A stretch of 64,000 nucleotides of DNA, taken from Hydrogenovibrio sp. GTDB taxonomy: Bacteria > Pseudomonadota > Gammaproteobacteria > Thiomicrospirales > Thiomicrospiraceae. This document shows, piece by piece, positions 1-9,235 of this stretch. Positions within the stretch are counted from its first letter, which is position 1. Every line of letters begins with the position of its first letter. The translations under genes and the position numbers were made by a program. Location: assembly GCA_015484555.1 (NCBI GenBank), contig WFMZ01000027.1:1-64000 (forward strand). The letters are read 5' to 3'. The notes beneath the pieces are model-generated. The model did not search any database. It saw only the letters and a program-made list of their open reading frames with translations, and had not been told where the DNA came from.

Positions 1-396
1 GAAAATCATCTGTGTAAATTCTTCATTGAGAACTTTTTTGCCATTTTGAGTCGTAAAACAGGACTTCTTTCGTGAGTTACACATAATGCTATTAGAAAAT
101 GTATATTGAATAGTTGGTAAATTTTCTTTATCTATTTTTTGTAGTAACTTATCTTGTGCTTTTTGGTTAAAGTACACTTTTGTATAACCTAGAGAAATGC
201 CCATTGCATCAACACAAAATTGAGTTTTATTATCACAAACAACTCCCTCGTCTGGAGAGTAAACCACATTATGTCTCTCTCTCTCTTGAGCAAAAAGATG
301 CATTGGAGCTACTAGTAACAGTAAAACCATATATTTAGTAATTCTTTTTTGGGCGTGTATTAAACTCCCCGTCAGTATATATAGATTTTTTTTCAC
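1..396 (-). CDS. YcgJ-family secreted protein, partial (3' end beyond window)
   Basis: This frame is absent from the ORF track because it runs off the left edge. Reading the minus strand from a GTG at 396, preceded by AAGGAG five bases upstream, gives 132 open codons with no stop. The N-terminus has a hydrophobic stretch (MVLLLLVAPMHLFA) that looks like a signal peptide, possibly entered from the internal Met at residue 23. The mature part carries GVVCDNKTQFCVDAMGISLG and later YTFSNSIMC, with paired cysteines. This pattern matches the YcgJ / Fels-1 prophage protein-like family, whose function is unknown. The family call is from memory of the motif; the gene lacks only its last residues. Confidence 0.7.
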   Translation of the reverse strand, partial: MKKNLYILTGSLIHAQKRITKYMVLLLLVAPMHLFAQERERHNVVYSPDEGVVCDNKTQFCVDAMGISLGYTKVYFNQKAQDKLLQKIDKENLPTIQYTFSNSIMCNSRKKSCFTTQNGKKVLNEEFTQMIF

Positions 397-550
397 ACTC
401 ACTCCTTGATTATATTGATTTATATTTTACGGTATTTAGTATAACTAGTTTTTTTCATCAAAAATAATTTAAACCGTGTTGTATTTACTACTTGAATTCA
501 CGATATCCCCCTTTACATCTTTCTTTTACGACCCTTTATTTCCAAAGCAC

Positions 551-569
551 AAAAATCGTCGGGGGTGGT
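551..569 (+). repeat. Dispersed 19-bp repeat, divergent copy
   Basis: AAAAATCGTCGGGGGTGGT differs at two positions from the window-wide consensus AAAAATCGCCAGGGGTGGT. It lies just upstream of the DUF4136 lipoprotein gene, inside the N-terminal over-extension of the ORF-track frame, which argues that the frame's first 46 codons are not translated. Confidence 0.6.
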
Positions 570-629
570 AATTTCGGCCAATACTGGCATAATAAACGTT
601 ACACAAAAATGACTAGGAAAACTGATTTC

Positions 630-1214
630 ATGAACACTATCTTTAAATTTTTAACCCTTACCTTGCCGGCTTTATTTTTAATAGGTTGTTCATCTGTTCA
701 AGTTAGCCAAGATTATGATGCCACCGCTAACTTTAACCATATCAAAACATTTCAATGGCAAGCTGCTGGCCAACAAACCAAACCTAAGGCCGCAGACTTT
801 GAAAAAAAAGATCCTTTAATTGCTGAGCGTATTCGCATAGCAATTAAAGCGCAACTGGCATTACAGGGTTTTAGCTTAGTCGACAACCATGCCGATGCTT
901 TTATTACCTATCATATTTCATCTGTTCAAAAAGTACGTTCTAATGTCGGCAATGTTTCGATAGGGTTTGGCACAGGCTTTGGAAGCTCTAGCTATGGTTC
1001 TATTGGCTTCCAGTCTGCGCCAGATATCCAGCAATATCAGGAAGGCCTGCTAATTATTGATATTATTTCTAAGGATGGCAAGCTACTATGGCGTGGTAAC
1101 AGTAGCACTGCTTTAGAAGAACACCCTACTCCTGCAGACACCACTAAGCTGATTCAAGAAGTCGTGCAAAAGCTATTGATGCAATACCCTCCTGATAAAA
1201 AGAAAGCAAAGTAG
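630..1214 (+). CDS. DUF4136 domain lipoprotein
   Basis: Predicted outer-membrane or periplasmic lipoprotein of the DUF4136 family, function unknown. The ORF opens at 492, but the upstream part overlaps a dispersed repeat and has no signal sequence. The Met at 630 starts a lipoprotein signal peptide MNTIFKFLTLTLPALFLIGC with lipobox LIGC, so that start is chosen (194 aa); AGGA lies about 12 bases upstream, a loose ribosome site, and Met 609 is the alternative. The mature domain shows the family pattern: DYDATANFNHIKTFQW near its start, a Gly/Ser-rich middle, and LIIDIISKDGKLLWRG before the C-terminal helix. It stands alone between the YcgJ-like gene and a repeat/terminator region. Confidence 0.8.
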   Translation: MNTIFKFLTLTLPALFLIGCSSVQVSQDYDATANFNHIKTFQWQAAGQQTKPKAADFEKKDPLIAERIRIAIKAQLALQGFSLVDNHADAFITYHISSVQKVRSNVGNVSIGFGTGFGSSSYGSIGFQSAPDIQQYQEGLLIIDIISKDGKLLWRGNSSTALEEHPTPADTTKLIQEVVQKLLMQYPPDKKKAK

Positions 1215-1284
1215 TGCTGATAAAATGTAGTGGAAGCCTTCATTAAGGTTGTTACTATGTATCCTGAACGTCATTCACCTAAGT

Positions 1285-1304
1285 ACCCACCCCTGGCGAT
1301 TTTT
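1285..1304 (-). repeat. Dispersed 19-20 bp repeat copy
   Basis: ACCCACCCCTGGCGATTTTT is the reverse complement of the consensus AAAAATCGCCAGGGGTGGGT, an exact core match. It lies between the convergent DUF4136 gene and the ybiT operon. Confidence 0.85.
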
Positions 1305-1329
1305 GAGTTTGAAACTTTATCGTAGCTAT

Positions 1330-1354
1330 AAAAAAACCAGCAAACGCTGGTTTT
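1330..1354. terminator. Bidirectional rho-independent terminator
   Basis: AAAAAACCAGCAAACGCTGGTTTT forms an AAAACCAGC/GCTGGTTTT stem with a small loop. It lies between the 3' ends of the convergent DUF4136 gene and the ybiT-small membrane protein operon, and could end transcription from both sides. Confidence 0.75.
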
Positions 1355-1381
1355 AAGTTAAGGCATTCATTCATGAAAGCT

Positions 1382-1642
1382 TTATTTATAGGCCCAAAAA
1401 ATCATATACAACCCAAAGGCAATGCCTCCACCATAGATAACAAGGTAAGAAAACCCTCCGAACATCAATTCAAATTTAGTGGGTGGTTGCTCAAACTGCT
1501 CTGTTATTTGTTTTGACATCGCTAACAGCTCTTGTTGCGACATATTTTTAATATCAACTTCTTTCGGTAAGGCGTTAGTACTTACAGATTCTTTATCACC
1601 CGAAACAGCATCTTTTAAACCTGAAGACTCAACCTTACTCAC
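1382..1642 (-). CDS. Small single-pass membrane protein, unknown function
   Basis: 86 aa, not recognised as a named family. The start is GTG with AGGA about nine bases upstream, only 11 bases after the ybiT stop, so it is probably co-transcribed with ybiT. The N-terminal ~50 residues are polar with a Gln/Glu-rich helix (SQQELLAMSKQITEQFEQPP). The C-terminus is one hydrophobic segment (FSYLVIYGGGIAFGLYMIFW) ending in AYK, giving a tail-anchored-like layout. A terminator lies immediately downstream. A link to YbiT function rests on position only. Confidence 0.6.
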   Translation of the reverse strand: MSKVESSGLKDAVSGDKESVSTNALPKEVDIKNMSQQELLAMSKQITEQFEQPPTKFELMFGGFSYLVIYGGGIAFGLYMIFWAYK

Positions 1643-1653
1643 CAGAAAGCATC

Positions 1654-3246
1654 CTAGCCATTTTCATGCTCTGCAAGATAAGACTCGTAGTTACCGTGAT
1701 ATAGTTCAAAGCCTTCTGGCTTCATAGACAATACTTTGGTGGCTAGAGAAGACACGAATTCTCTATCGTGAGAAACAAAAACAACGGTGCCTTCATAGTC
1801 TTCTAATGCTTGGTTTAAGGATTCAATTGATTCCATGTCCAAGTGGTTGGTTGGCTCATCCATCACTAATATATTTGGCTTTTGAAGCATTAAGCGGCCA
1901 AACAACATACGGCCTTGCTCTCCACCAGAAAGTACTTTAATCGACTTGTCGATGTCTTTTTGCGAGAACAATAAACGACCCAGTACGCCACGAACGGCTT
2001 GCTCATCATCTGATGGCTTTTTCCACTGAGTCATCCATTCAATCACGCTCATGTCTACTTCAAAGTCATGTGCATGATCCTGAGCGTAGTAACCCACTTT
2101 AGAGTTTTCAGACCACTTTACTTTACCAGAATCAATTTCTGTATCGCCCACAAGGGTTTTTAAGAAGGTGGTTTTACCGACACCGTTTGGCCCGATAACC
2201 GCTAAACGCTCACCCACTTCTAGCATTAAGTTTAAGTCGGTAAAGATGGTGTTGTCATCATAACTTTTAGTGACTTTTTCCATTTCTAGCGCCAAACGGA
2301 ATAGCTTTTTAGTTTGCTCGAAACGAATAAAAGGATTTACTCGGCTAGAGGCTTTTACTTCATCTAGTTCAATTTTTTCTAGTAACTTCGCACGAGAGGA
2401 AGCTTGCTTGGCTTTAGAAGCGTTAGCAGAGAAACGGCTAACGAAACTTTTAAGTTCGTTAATTTGCCCTTGTTTCTTGGCATTGCCGGCAATCAGGCGT
2501 TCTTGAACCTGGGTAGCAGCCGTCATGTACTGGTCGTAGTTACCAGGGTAAAGACGCAGTTCACCGTAGTCTAAATCGGCCATGTGGGTACAAACTGAGT
2601 TTAAGAAGTGTCTGTCGTGAGAAATAATGATCATGGTTGATTTACGATCGTTCAACATATTTTCTAGCCAGCGAATGGTGTTAATGTCCAAGTTGTTGGT
2701 TGGCTCATCTAGTAACAAGATATCTGGATCAGAGAACAAGGCTTGTGCCAATAACACACGTAATTTCCAACCCGGCGCAACATCTGACATAGGGCCAAAA
2801 TGCTGTTCCACACCAATATCTAACCCAAGTAGTAATTCACCCGCGCGAGATTCTGCGGTATAGCCGTCCATTTCACCAAATTCAACTTCTAGATCAGCGA
2901 CCTTTAAGCCGTCTTCTTCAGACATTTCTGGTAAGCCATAAATACGGTCACGCTCTTGTTTGATTTCCCAAAGCACTGGGTTACCCATAATAACGGTATC
3001 CACGACGCTAAATTCTTCATAAGCGAACTGGTCTTGCTTTAGCTTACCCACAACATCATTAGGGTCGGTGGCTACGTTACCCGCAGTCGGTGCTAGGTCA
3101 CCGCCTAGAATTTTCATGAAGGTTGATTTTCCACAACCGTTCGCGCCAATTAAACCGTAACGATTACCGTTACCAAATTTAACGGAGATATTTTCAAAAA
3201 GTGGCTTTTCACCAAACTGCTGTGTGATATTGGAGGTTGAAATCAA
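1654..3246 (-). CDS. ybiT: ABC-F family ATPase YbiT
   Basis: Cytosolic ABC-F protein with two tandem ATPase domains and no membrane segments; relatives bind the ribosome and act on translation. Domain 1 has Walker [10 protein letters not shown] near residue 35 and Walker B with [10 protein letters not shown] near 180. A charged linker rich in Lys/Ala follows (residues ~250-300), then domain 2 with GPNGVGKTT, the signature LSGGEQGRM and MDEPTNHLD. The 530 aa length and the opening [20 protein letters not shown] match E. coli YbiT closely. The precise ribosomal role of YbiT is less settled than that of EttA. First gene of a two-gene operon with the small membrane protein downstream. Confidence 0.93.
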   Translation of the reverse strand: MISTSNITQQFGEKPLFENISVKFGNGNRYGLIGANGCGKSTFMKILGGDLAPTAGNVATDPNDVVGKLKQDQFAYEEFSVVDTVIMGNPVLWEIKQERDRIYGLPEMSEEDGLKVADLEVEFGEMDGYTAESRAGELLLGLDIGVEQHFGPMSDVAPGWKLRVLLAQALFSDPDILLLDEPTNNLDINTIRWLENMLNDRKSTMIIISHDRHFLNSVCTHMADLDYGELRLYPGNYDQYMTAATQVQERLIAGNAKKQGQINELKSFVSRFSANASKAKQASSRAKLLEKIELDEVKASSRVNPFIRFEQTKKLFRLALEMEKVTKSYDDNTIFTDLNLMLEVGERLAVIGPNGVGKTTFLKTLVGDTEIDSGKVKWSENSKVGYYAQDHAHDFEVDMSVIEWMTQWKKPSDDEQAVRGVLGRLLFSQKDIDKSIKVLSGGEQGRMLFGRLMLQKPNILVMDEPTNHLDMESIESLNQALEDYEGTVVFVSHDREFVSSLATKVLSMKPEGFELYHGNYESYLAEHENG

Positions 3247-3342
3247 GGTTAGATCCTGTACTTGTGTTAAATATTTGAAATTTGGGCGTATTTTGCCATT
3301 TTATGGATGAGTCTGCACGATTAATTCGTGCTTAATATAACC

Positions 3343-3364
3343 AAAAAAGGAGCCGAAGCTCCTT
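3343..3364 (-). terminator. Rho-independent terminator of htpG
   Basis: On the minus strand, AAGGAGC-TTCG-GCTCCTT followed by a T run: a 7-bp stem with a stable TTCG loop, about 100 bases beyond the htpG stop. Confidence 0.85.
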
Positions 3365-3465
3365 AAATATTGCGCTATTAACATAGCGACCGTCTTTAAG
3401 TGGTGATACCTAAAGACTTATCAGTCTGGTTAGCAGATTAAAATACTTCAACCTGGTTCGCTAAC

Positions 3466-5355
3466 TTAAACTTTTTCAGCCAATAAGCTGTTCATTCTTT
3501 TAATAAACTCAGCAGGGTTGTCAAGTTGATCCCCTTCTGCAAGCTGAGCTTGTTCTAATAAGAATAGTGACCATTCTTTTAGCTCGGCTTCATCTTTGAT
3601 CGAGGCAAGTTGCTTAACCAAAGCATGGTCAGGGTTTAGCTCTAATACAGGCAACTGCTTAGGCATGGCTTGACCCATTTGCTCCATCATACGAGCCATT
3701 TGTGCAGACATATCGCCTTCTGCACTGACAACACAAGCAGGAGATTCGGTTAAACGATGTGTAATTTGAACGTCTGAAACCAACTCTGAAATCGTTGCTT
3801 TTACTTTTTCGGTTAAGGCTTCACGATCTTTTTTATCTTCATCGGTTAGTTTGCTGTCTGCTTCATCATCAAATGCTTTTAAGTCTGCAGTGGTAATTGA
3901 TGTTAAAGTTTTACCTTCAAAGTCGGTTAAGTGGTTTACCAACCATTCATCAATTTTTTCACTTAACAACAAGACCTCTATGCCCTTTTTACGGAACATT
4001 TCAAGGTGTGGGCTACCTGCTGCTGCTGCATAACTATCTGCAGTGATGTAGTAAATCGCATCCTGATCTGCTTGCATACGGTCAATATAATCAGCTAATG
4101 CAACCGTTGGTTCTGCTGAACCAGAGGTGGTTGAAGCAAAGCGCAATAGCTGGCTAATTTTATCTTTATTAGCCATATCTTCAACAACGCCTTCTTTTAG
4201 CACGCTACCAAACTGGGCAATAAATTCATTATATGCTGTCTTATCTTCTGCTTTTGCCATTTTAGCAATCGCGCCTAAGATACGTTTAACCGAAGCGGCA
4301 CGAATTTTATCAACCACACGGTTACTTTGTAAAATCTCACGGGACACGTTTAAAGGCAAGTCATCTGAATCGATCACACCACGTACAAAACGTAGGTAAG
4401 TTGGCAATAGATTTTCAGCATCGTCCATAATAAACACGCGCTTTACATATAACTTTAAGCCATAACGACGTTCACGGTCATATAAATCAAACGGTGCTTT
4501 TTTAGGTAGATAAAGTAGTGATGTATATTCTAGCGAACCTTCTACCTTGTTGTGCAAGGTGGCAACAGGTGCATCGAAATCATGCGACAAGGTTTGATAG
4601 AAGTTATTGTATTCTTCTTCAGATATCTCAGACTTAGGCAAACGCCATAATGCGGTCGCCTTATTAACCTGTTCTAGCACTTTTTTTCCAGTGTCTTTGC
4701 CTTCTTCATCTTTCTGTTCTTCTAGCATTTTAATAGGAAAACTGATGTGATCTGAATAGGTGGTAATAATATTTTTCAAACGACTGTCATTCAAAAACTC
4801 GTCCATATCTTCTTTTAAATGAAGGATGATTTCTGTTCCCTTCGTTGCTTTCGTCACTGTTTCAAGCGTAAATTCACCTTCACCTTGAGAAATCCACTTA
4901 GTCCCTTCAGAGACATTATCGCCTGCTTTACGCGTAATTAATTCGACGTTGTCGGCAACAATAAATGAGGCGTAAAAACCCACTCCAAACTGACCAATTA
5001 GGTTACTGTCTTTGGCTTGGTCGCCAGACAAACTGTCTAAAAACTTCTTAGTACCTGAATTAGCGATGGTACCAATATTAGCGATGACTTCATCTCGTGT
5101 CATACCGATACCATTGTCAGTAATCGTAACGGTTCTCGCTTCTTTGTCAAAGCCAACAGTAATAGCTAGTTCAGATTCGCCTTCTGTTAGCTTATCGTTT
5201 GATACGGCTTCAAAACGTAACTTATCGAGTGCATCAGATGCGTTAGACACTAATTCTCTTAAAAATATTTCTTTGTTGCTGTATAAAGCATGAATCATTA
5301 ATTTTAATAGTTGGTTTACTTCTGTTTGGAAAGCATGAGTTTCTGTTTTGCTCAT
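3466..5355 (-). CDS. htpG: Molecular chaperone HtpG (Hsp90)
   Basis: ATP-dependent cytosolic Hsp90 chaperone, 629 aa, the usual bacterial length. The N-terminal GHKL ATPase domain opens [20 protein letters not shown] and shows [24 protein letters not shown] and [11 protein letters not shown]. The middle domain carries [14 protein letters not shown] and [11 protein letters not shown]; the C-terminal dimerisation domain ends in acidic, Leu-rich sequence. It is preceded by AGGAGA at a good distance, a sigma-32-type promoter and a short leader hairpin (annotated separately), and followed by its own terminator, so it is monocistronic and probably heat-inducible. Confidence 0.97.
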
Positions 5356-5373
5356 TCAAGTTTCTCCTAAATA

Positions 5374-5392
5374 TTCAACGGTTTCTGTTGAA
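5374..5392. promoter_or_regulatory. Short inverted repeat in htpG leader
   Basis: TTCAAC-N7-GTTGAA is a perfect 6-bp inverted repeat about 20 bases before the htpG start codon. It could be a weak leader hairpin; no regulator is implied by the sequence itself. Confidence 0.35.
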
Positions 5393-5422
5393 CAATAAAT
5401 TAAATAAATATCGTTAGTTAAA

Positions 5423-5450
5423 TAATGGGATTAGAAATTGATTTTTCAAG
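5423..5450 (-). promoter_or_regulatory. Sigma-32-type heat-shock promoter of htpG
   Basis: On the minus strand, CTTGAAA is followed after 13 bases by TCCCATTA. The known sigma-32 consensus is CTTGAAA-N11-16-CCCCATNT, so the -35 element is perfect and the -10 element matches five of seven defined positions. It sits about 70 bases upstream of the htpG start, the expected place for a heat-shock gene. The htpX promoter in this window has the same 13-base spacer. Confidence 0.75.
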
Positions 5451-5502
5451 CATTGCGGTAAAAAATAAGGAGTCTTAGGCTGATTTTTAAGGGGTAGAAA
5501 GC

Positions 5503-5531
5503 AAAAAAGCGTAGATAAACTACGCTTTTTA
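5503..5531. terminator. Rho-independent terminator after the secreted-protein gene
   Basis: AAAAAAGCGTAG-ATAAA-CTACGCTTTTT: a strong stem flanked by A and T runs, lying 19 bases beyond the stop of the 5550-6440 gene on the minus strand. Confidence 0.85.
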
Positions 5532-5549
5532 AAGAAAACCTCTCAAAAG

Positions 5550-6440
5550 TTATTTAGTGGCTACGGCTTCTAAAGATTCTTCAATTTCATCAGGTGCATT
5601 CGCAATAGACATAAAGCTACCGCTTCCCATCATAGAAAGGCTTGGCCAGTTAATCGCAATACGAAACTTAGCATTTAAAGCAATGACTTCACCACCGACT
5701 ACTAACATTTCATAAGGCAAATGTGCTGTATGGGAATAACCTTCAACATCAATTAGACTCAATACTTCAGCATCCGCACTTTCACCTTTTGAAAATGATA
5801 CACCAAAAACGGTCATGTCAGAATTTGGAATATCTAACTTGTAAACTTGCTTCACACCCGCTTTACCAGCAGCAAGATTATTTTCGACGACTGATACGGC
5901 TTCGGCATGAGAGTCATACTCCGCTAGTTCATCTTCATCGTCAAAATAAGGCATTAACATTTTATAGTGATAATCACGCAAGTCATCTGCACTTAACCCT
6001 TCTTCTGCACCAAATTCTTTTTGATGACCGAGTGCCTTTTCCATCGCCGCTTGAATAGGTGTGATATCGCCTTTCATGCGGTAAACGTTCCATAAATAGG
6101 TTGGGTTGGTATAGGAGACTTCCGTAACATTATTACGTTTAACGACCGATACTCGTTCAATGGCACCAAAACCACCATACTTAGACTGACTGGCTAAGGT
6201 GGTTAAAGCATTATTTGTAACAATAATGACTTCTCTATCCGCTACGGGGCGATAAGTCCCAATTACTCTAAAACCATTTGCTTCTAAGGCGCTTTTTGCT
6301 GTTGCTGCTGCCGTGTCAACCGATTCATCAGAGATTGACCCTAGTACAAAGGGCATATAGGTGGCTGCTAATGCAGAAGTAGAGGCTACCATAAAAGAGG
6401 CTGTCATCGCGCCGGCTAACATTAAAGACTTTAAGTTCAT
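5550..6440 (-). CDS. Secreted protein of unknown function
   Basis: 296 aa, not recognised with confidence. It starts with a clear Sec signal peptide (MNLKSLMLAGAMTASFMVASTSALA, cleavage after ALA) and has AGGAAGT before the ATG. The first half of the mature protein contains GFRVIGTYRPVADREVIIV and YGGFGAIERVSVVKRNNV, a layout reminiscent of small alpha/beta domains such as DUF302, but I cannot assign it. The middle is acidic (PYFDDEDELAEYDSHAEA); the C-terminus has WPSLSMMGSGSFMSIANAP. It has its own promoter and terminator, so it is monocistronic and probably periplasmic. Confidence 0.65.
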   Translation of the reverse strand: MNLKSLMLAGAMTASFMVASTSALAATYMPFVLGSISDESVDTAAATAKSALEANGFRVIGTYRPVADREVIIVTNNALTTLASQSKYGGFGAIERVSVVKRNNVTEVSYTNPTYLWNVYRMKGDITPIQAAMEKALGHQKEFGAEEGLSADDLRDYHYKMLMPYFDDEDELAEYDSHAEAVSVVENNLAAGKAGVKQVYKLDIPNSDMTVFGVSFSKGESADAEVLSLIDVEGYSHTAHLPYEMLVVGGEVIALNAKFRIAINWPSLSMMGSGSFMSIANAPDEIEESLEAVATK

Positions 6441-6497
6441 ATTACTTCCTATCTATTTAAAATTACGTTACCGCTATTCTGCGTGCTTTCGCATTAG

Positions 6498-6526
6498 ATT
6501 AAAAATTCAATTTACTTATAAGACAA
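6498..6526 (-). promoter_or_regulatory. Candidate sigma-70 promoter for the 5550-6440 gene
   Basis: On the minus strand, TTGTCT-N17-TTTAAT, with four of six and five of six matches to the consensus, about 60 bases upstream of the start codon and right after the preceding operon's terminator. Confidence 0.4.
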
Positions 6527-6528
6527 TA

Positions 6529-6552
6529 AAAAAGGGCATAAGCGCCCTTTTT
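6529..6552 (-). terminator. Rho-independent terminator of the cheD-cheA operon
   Basis: AAAAAGGGC-N6-GCCCTTTTT: a 9-bp stem including the A/T flanks, 19 bases after the stop of the CheZ-like gene. Confidence 0.85.
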
Positions 6553-6571
6553 ATTGGTGTGACAGGAGGCT

Positions 6572-7138
6572 TTAGAAGAATTCTATTTCATCTTCTTCTT
6601 CATCTTCTTGGTGCCTTCTTTCTAAAATTCTAGCTTTCATCATTTCAATGGCTTCAGAAGCGGGCATGCCCTGATCAAAAATTAATTCAAATAACTCTTC
6701 TTCTTCTCGCATGGTCGTCCCTTGACGAACCGTTTCTTTAAATCCTTCCCACTGAGCTTCATCTTTTACCGACATATGATTAGAAACAATATCTGCTAAT
6801 CCTGAAAGCCCTTGCGATACATGATCTAATCGTTGGCTCAACTTATCATAAAATTGAAAGGCCATAATCGCTTGCTGCATTTTGCTCGCTAGCTCATTAG
6901 TTTGAGATAATAATGAAGCATTATGCTTATCCATGCCTTCCACTTCGCCAGTCATTTCAGCAATAAGTTTAGAAGATGCTTCAATTTCTTCAATGTGATG
7001 ACTCATGAAAGAAAATGAATCTATTAAAGTGTTAACCGAACTGTCTCCATCTGTAATTGATAGCTCTATTTGAGCAACAGATAGGTTTAACATCATGATG
7101 GTTTCTTGAACCTCTTTATCCCCTAGTGCATACGACAT
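6572..7138 (-). CDS. CheZ-like protein (putative chemotaxis phosphatase)
   Basis: 188 aa, helical, last gene of the cheD-cheA operon. The central helix reads QAIMAFQFYDKLSQRLDHV. In E. coli CheZ the catalytic motif is DxxxQ in FQDLTGQ; here DKLSQ has the same spacing in a similar context. The C-terminus is a short acidic tail ending EEDEDEIEFF-like (EEDEIEFF), resembling the CheY-binding tail of CheZ after a flexible linker. Together with its place after cheA this suggests a phospho-CheY phosphatase. Overall similarity to CheZ is otherwise weak, so the function is inferred from motif, layout and context; an HPt-like or other adaptor role is the main alternative. Confidence 0.5.
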   Translation of the reverse strand: MSYALGDKEVQETIMMLNLSVAQIELSITDGDSSVNTLIDSFSFMSHHIEEIEASSKLIAEMTGEVEGMDKHNASLLSQTNELASKMQQAIMAFQFYDKLSQRLDHVSQGLSGLADIVSNHMSVKDEAQWEGFKETVRQGTTMREEEELFELIFDQGMPASEAIEMMKARILERRHQEDEEEDEIEFF

Positions 7139-7185
7139 AGTTTTCTCTTTTTTAATGGCTGTAAACGATTATTTATTATCTAAAA

Positions 7186-9225
7186 TTAAGCGACTGAGTC
7201 TTGATATAAACTTGGCTTCATTGATGATAAGGTTTCAGATAAATCTAAAATCAATGATACGGTACCATCTCCAAGAATAGTTGCTCCTGCAATATTCCTC
7301 ACCTTCATAAAGTTAGTATCTAGTGATTTAATGACTACCTGTTGCTGCCCTAGTAAATCATCAACAAAAATACCCGCTCTTTCACCACTGTCTTCCACCA
7401 CAACTAAAATACCTGACTCAAGGTTTGTGCATTCTGTTTCTATGCCTAATAACTCATGTAGTCGAATAACGGGGATATAGTTGTCTCGTAACTGATAAAG
7501 TTCTGACTGACCTGCAATGCACTTCACTAAGCTTGGGTCTATTTGGATAGATTCAATAATAGACACTAACGGGAATACGTAAGTTTCATCCCCTACTCTT
7601 GCAAGTTGTCCATCCAAAATAGCTAAGGTTAAAGGCAATCTAATGGTAAAGACACTGCCTTCACCCAACTTGGTCTTCACTTCTACTGAGCCGCCTAAGC
7701 CTTTAATGTTTCGACGAACGACATCCATTCCCACACCTCGGCCAGAAATATCACTCACCACATCTGCAGTTGAAAAACCAGCATTGAAAATAAGGTCTAC
7801 AATTTCCTGCTCTGAAAGCACTTGGTCTTCTTCAACCACGCCTTTTTCAATCGCTTTTTCTAGTACGCGCTTCGCATTGATACCCGCACCATCATCGGTG
7901 ATTTGAATCAAAATATTACCACCTTGGTGGAAAGCGGCCATTTTTACGGTACCGGTTGCCGGCTTACCTGCCGCTTCGCGCACTTCTGGCGATTCGATAC
8001 CATGATCGATCGAGTTACGTACAATATGAACCAGTGGGTCTGTTAGTGCTTCTAACATGGTTTTATCTAGTTCGGTATTTTCACCTTCCATCACTAGATC
8101 AATACTTTTCCCTAGCTTCTGGCTAACATCATGCACAATACGTGGCATACGGTTAAAGGCAAAACTCACTGGCATCATTCGAATATTCATGACACTTTCT
8201 TGAAGGTCTCTTGTGTGACGTTCAAGATGCATTAAACCTTCTTTTAGCTTGTCTGCCCAATTTTCACTCATAACAGCTGAATCGCCTTGCGAAGCTTGCT
8301 CGCCAAACTGGCTTAGCATTGATTGCGTAATGACCAATTCACCGACTAGGTTAACCATTTGATCAATTTTACTTAAATCAACACGAATAGAACCTTCTTG
8401 CTTGGCGGCTGGCTTGGCGGCTGATTTTTCGGCTTTAGGCGCTGGAGCAGCTTTCACCGCTACCGGAGCCGGTTCGGCTTCTTCAACCACAGCCACTGCT
8501 TGTTCTGGTGCGGCTGGGGGGGTATATTTCACTTCAGCGCCATCGCCATCAATCCATTCAAAAACCTCTCTAATATCATCTTCTTGCAGGTTTTCACCTG
8601 ATAAGGTTAAATTCCACTTCAAGTAAAGCTCTTCTGGGTTGTATTCTTCAAGGGGTGGTAAACCTGATGCATCTACTTCAACTTTCAGTTCACCTAACGT
8701 TTCTAGCTCTCTAAAAATCCGAATAGGTTCATTTCCAGTTTGCAACAGCTCTGGCTCTGGCAAAATTTCAATATGCCAGTCGCCATTAACGACCTCTGCT
8801 TCTACCGCTTCTGTCGTATCATCTGATTTTTCAGCATGTTCACCACCGAGCAGACGTTCAAGTTCTGCCTGTACTTCAGCCGAGCGTTCTTCATCAATAG
8901 GCTCATGATGCTGTAGTTTAGTCATCATATCGCGTAGCACATCAACTGCTCGCAACATCGTATCGTTCGCTTCTTGCGTGACTTCTCTCGAACCATCACG
9001 CATCTCGTCTAACAAGGTTTCTAAGACATGGGTAAAGTCGATGATTTCATTAAAACCAAAAGTGCCACTTCCCCCTTTAATAGAGTGAGCGGCACGAAAA
9101 ATTTCGTTGATTTTTTCGTTATCAGGGATGCCTGGCGATAAATCCAATAAGCCCGTTTCCATTAAGTCCAAACCTTCAAAACTTTCTTCTAAATAGGTTT
9201 GACGAAAAGTCTCCATCATGTCCAT
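7186..9225 (-). CDS. cheA: Chemotaxis histidine kinase CheA
   Basis: Receptor-coupled kinase. The N-terminal HPt domain has the phosphorylated His in AAHSIKGGSGTFGF (about residue 49 of the ORF). An unconserved domain at ~150-250 probably serves CheY docking, followed by an Ala/Pro/Lys-rich linker (~255-280), the dimerisation helix SIRVDLSKIDQMVNLVGELV, the HATPase region (VRNSIDHGIE, DDGAGIN, GRGVGMDVV) and a C-terminal CheW-like domain. The ORF track starts at 9231, but GAGG lies only two bases before that ATG and eight before the ATG at 9225, which is preferred. It starts within a few bases of the cheD stop. No cheW, cheY, cheR or cheB is in the window. Confidence 0.93.
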   Translation of the reverse strand: MDMMETFRQTYLEESFEGLDLMETGLLDLSPGIPDNEKINEIFRAAHSIKGGSGTFGFNEIIDFTHVLETLLDEMRDGSREVTQEANDTMLRAVDVLRDMMTKLQHHEPIDEERSAEVQAELERLLGGEHAEKSDDTTEAVEAEVVNGDWHIEILPEPELLQTGNEPIRIFRELETLGELKVEVDASGLPPLEEYNPEELYLKWNLTLSGENLQEDDIREVFEWIDGDGAEVKYTPPAAPEQAVAVVEEAEPAPVAVKAAPAPKAEKSAAKPAAKQEGSIRVDLSKIDQMVNLVGELVITQSMLSQFGEQASQGDSAVMSENWADKLKEGLMHLERHTRDLQESVMNIRMMPVSFAFNRMPRIVHDVSQKLGKSIDLVMEGENTELDKTMLEALTDPLVHIVRNSIDHGIESPEVREAAGKPATGTVKMAAFHQGGNILIQITDDGAGINAKRVLEKAIEKGVVEEDQVLSEQEIVDLIFNAGFSTADVVSDISGRGVGMDVVRRNIKGLGGSVEVKTKLGEGSVFTIRLPLTLAILDGQLARVGDETYVFPLVSIIESIQIDPSLVKCIAGQSELYQLRDNYIPVIRLHELLGIETECTNLESGILVVVEDSGERAGIFVDDLLGQQQVVIKSLDTNFMKVRNIAGATILGDGTVSLILDLSETLSSMKPSLYQDSVA

Positions 9226-9235
9226 AGTCATATCC

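Noticed and set aside
492-629. N-terminal extension of the DUF4136 ORF
   Set aside because: Runs through a dispersed repeat, lacks a ribosome site, and the lipoprotein signal begins at 630.
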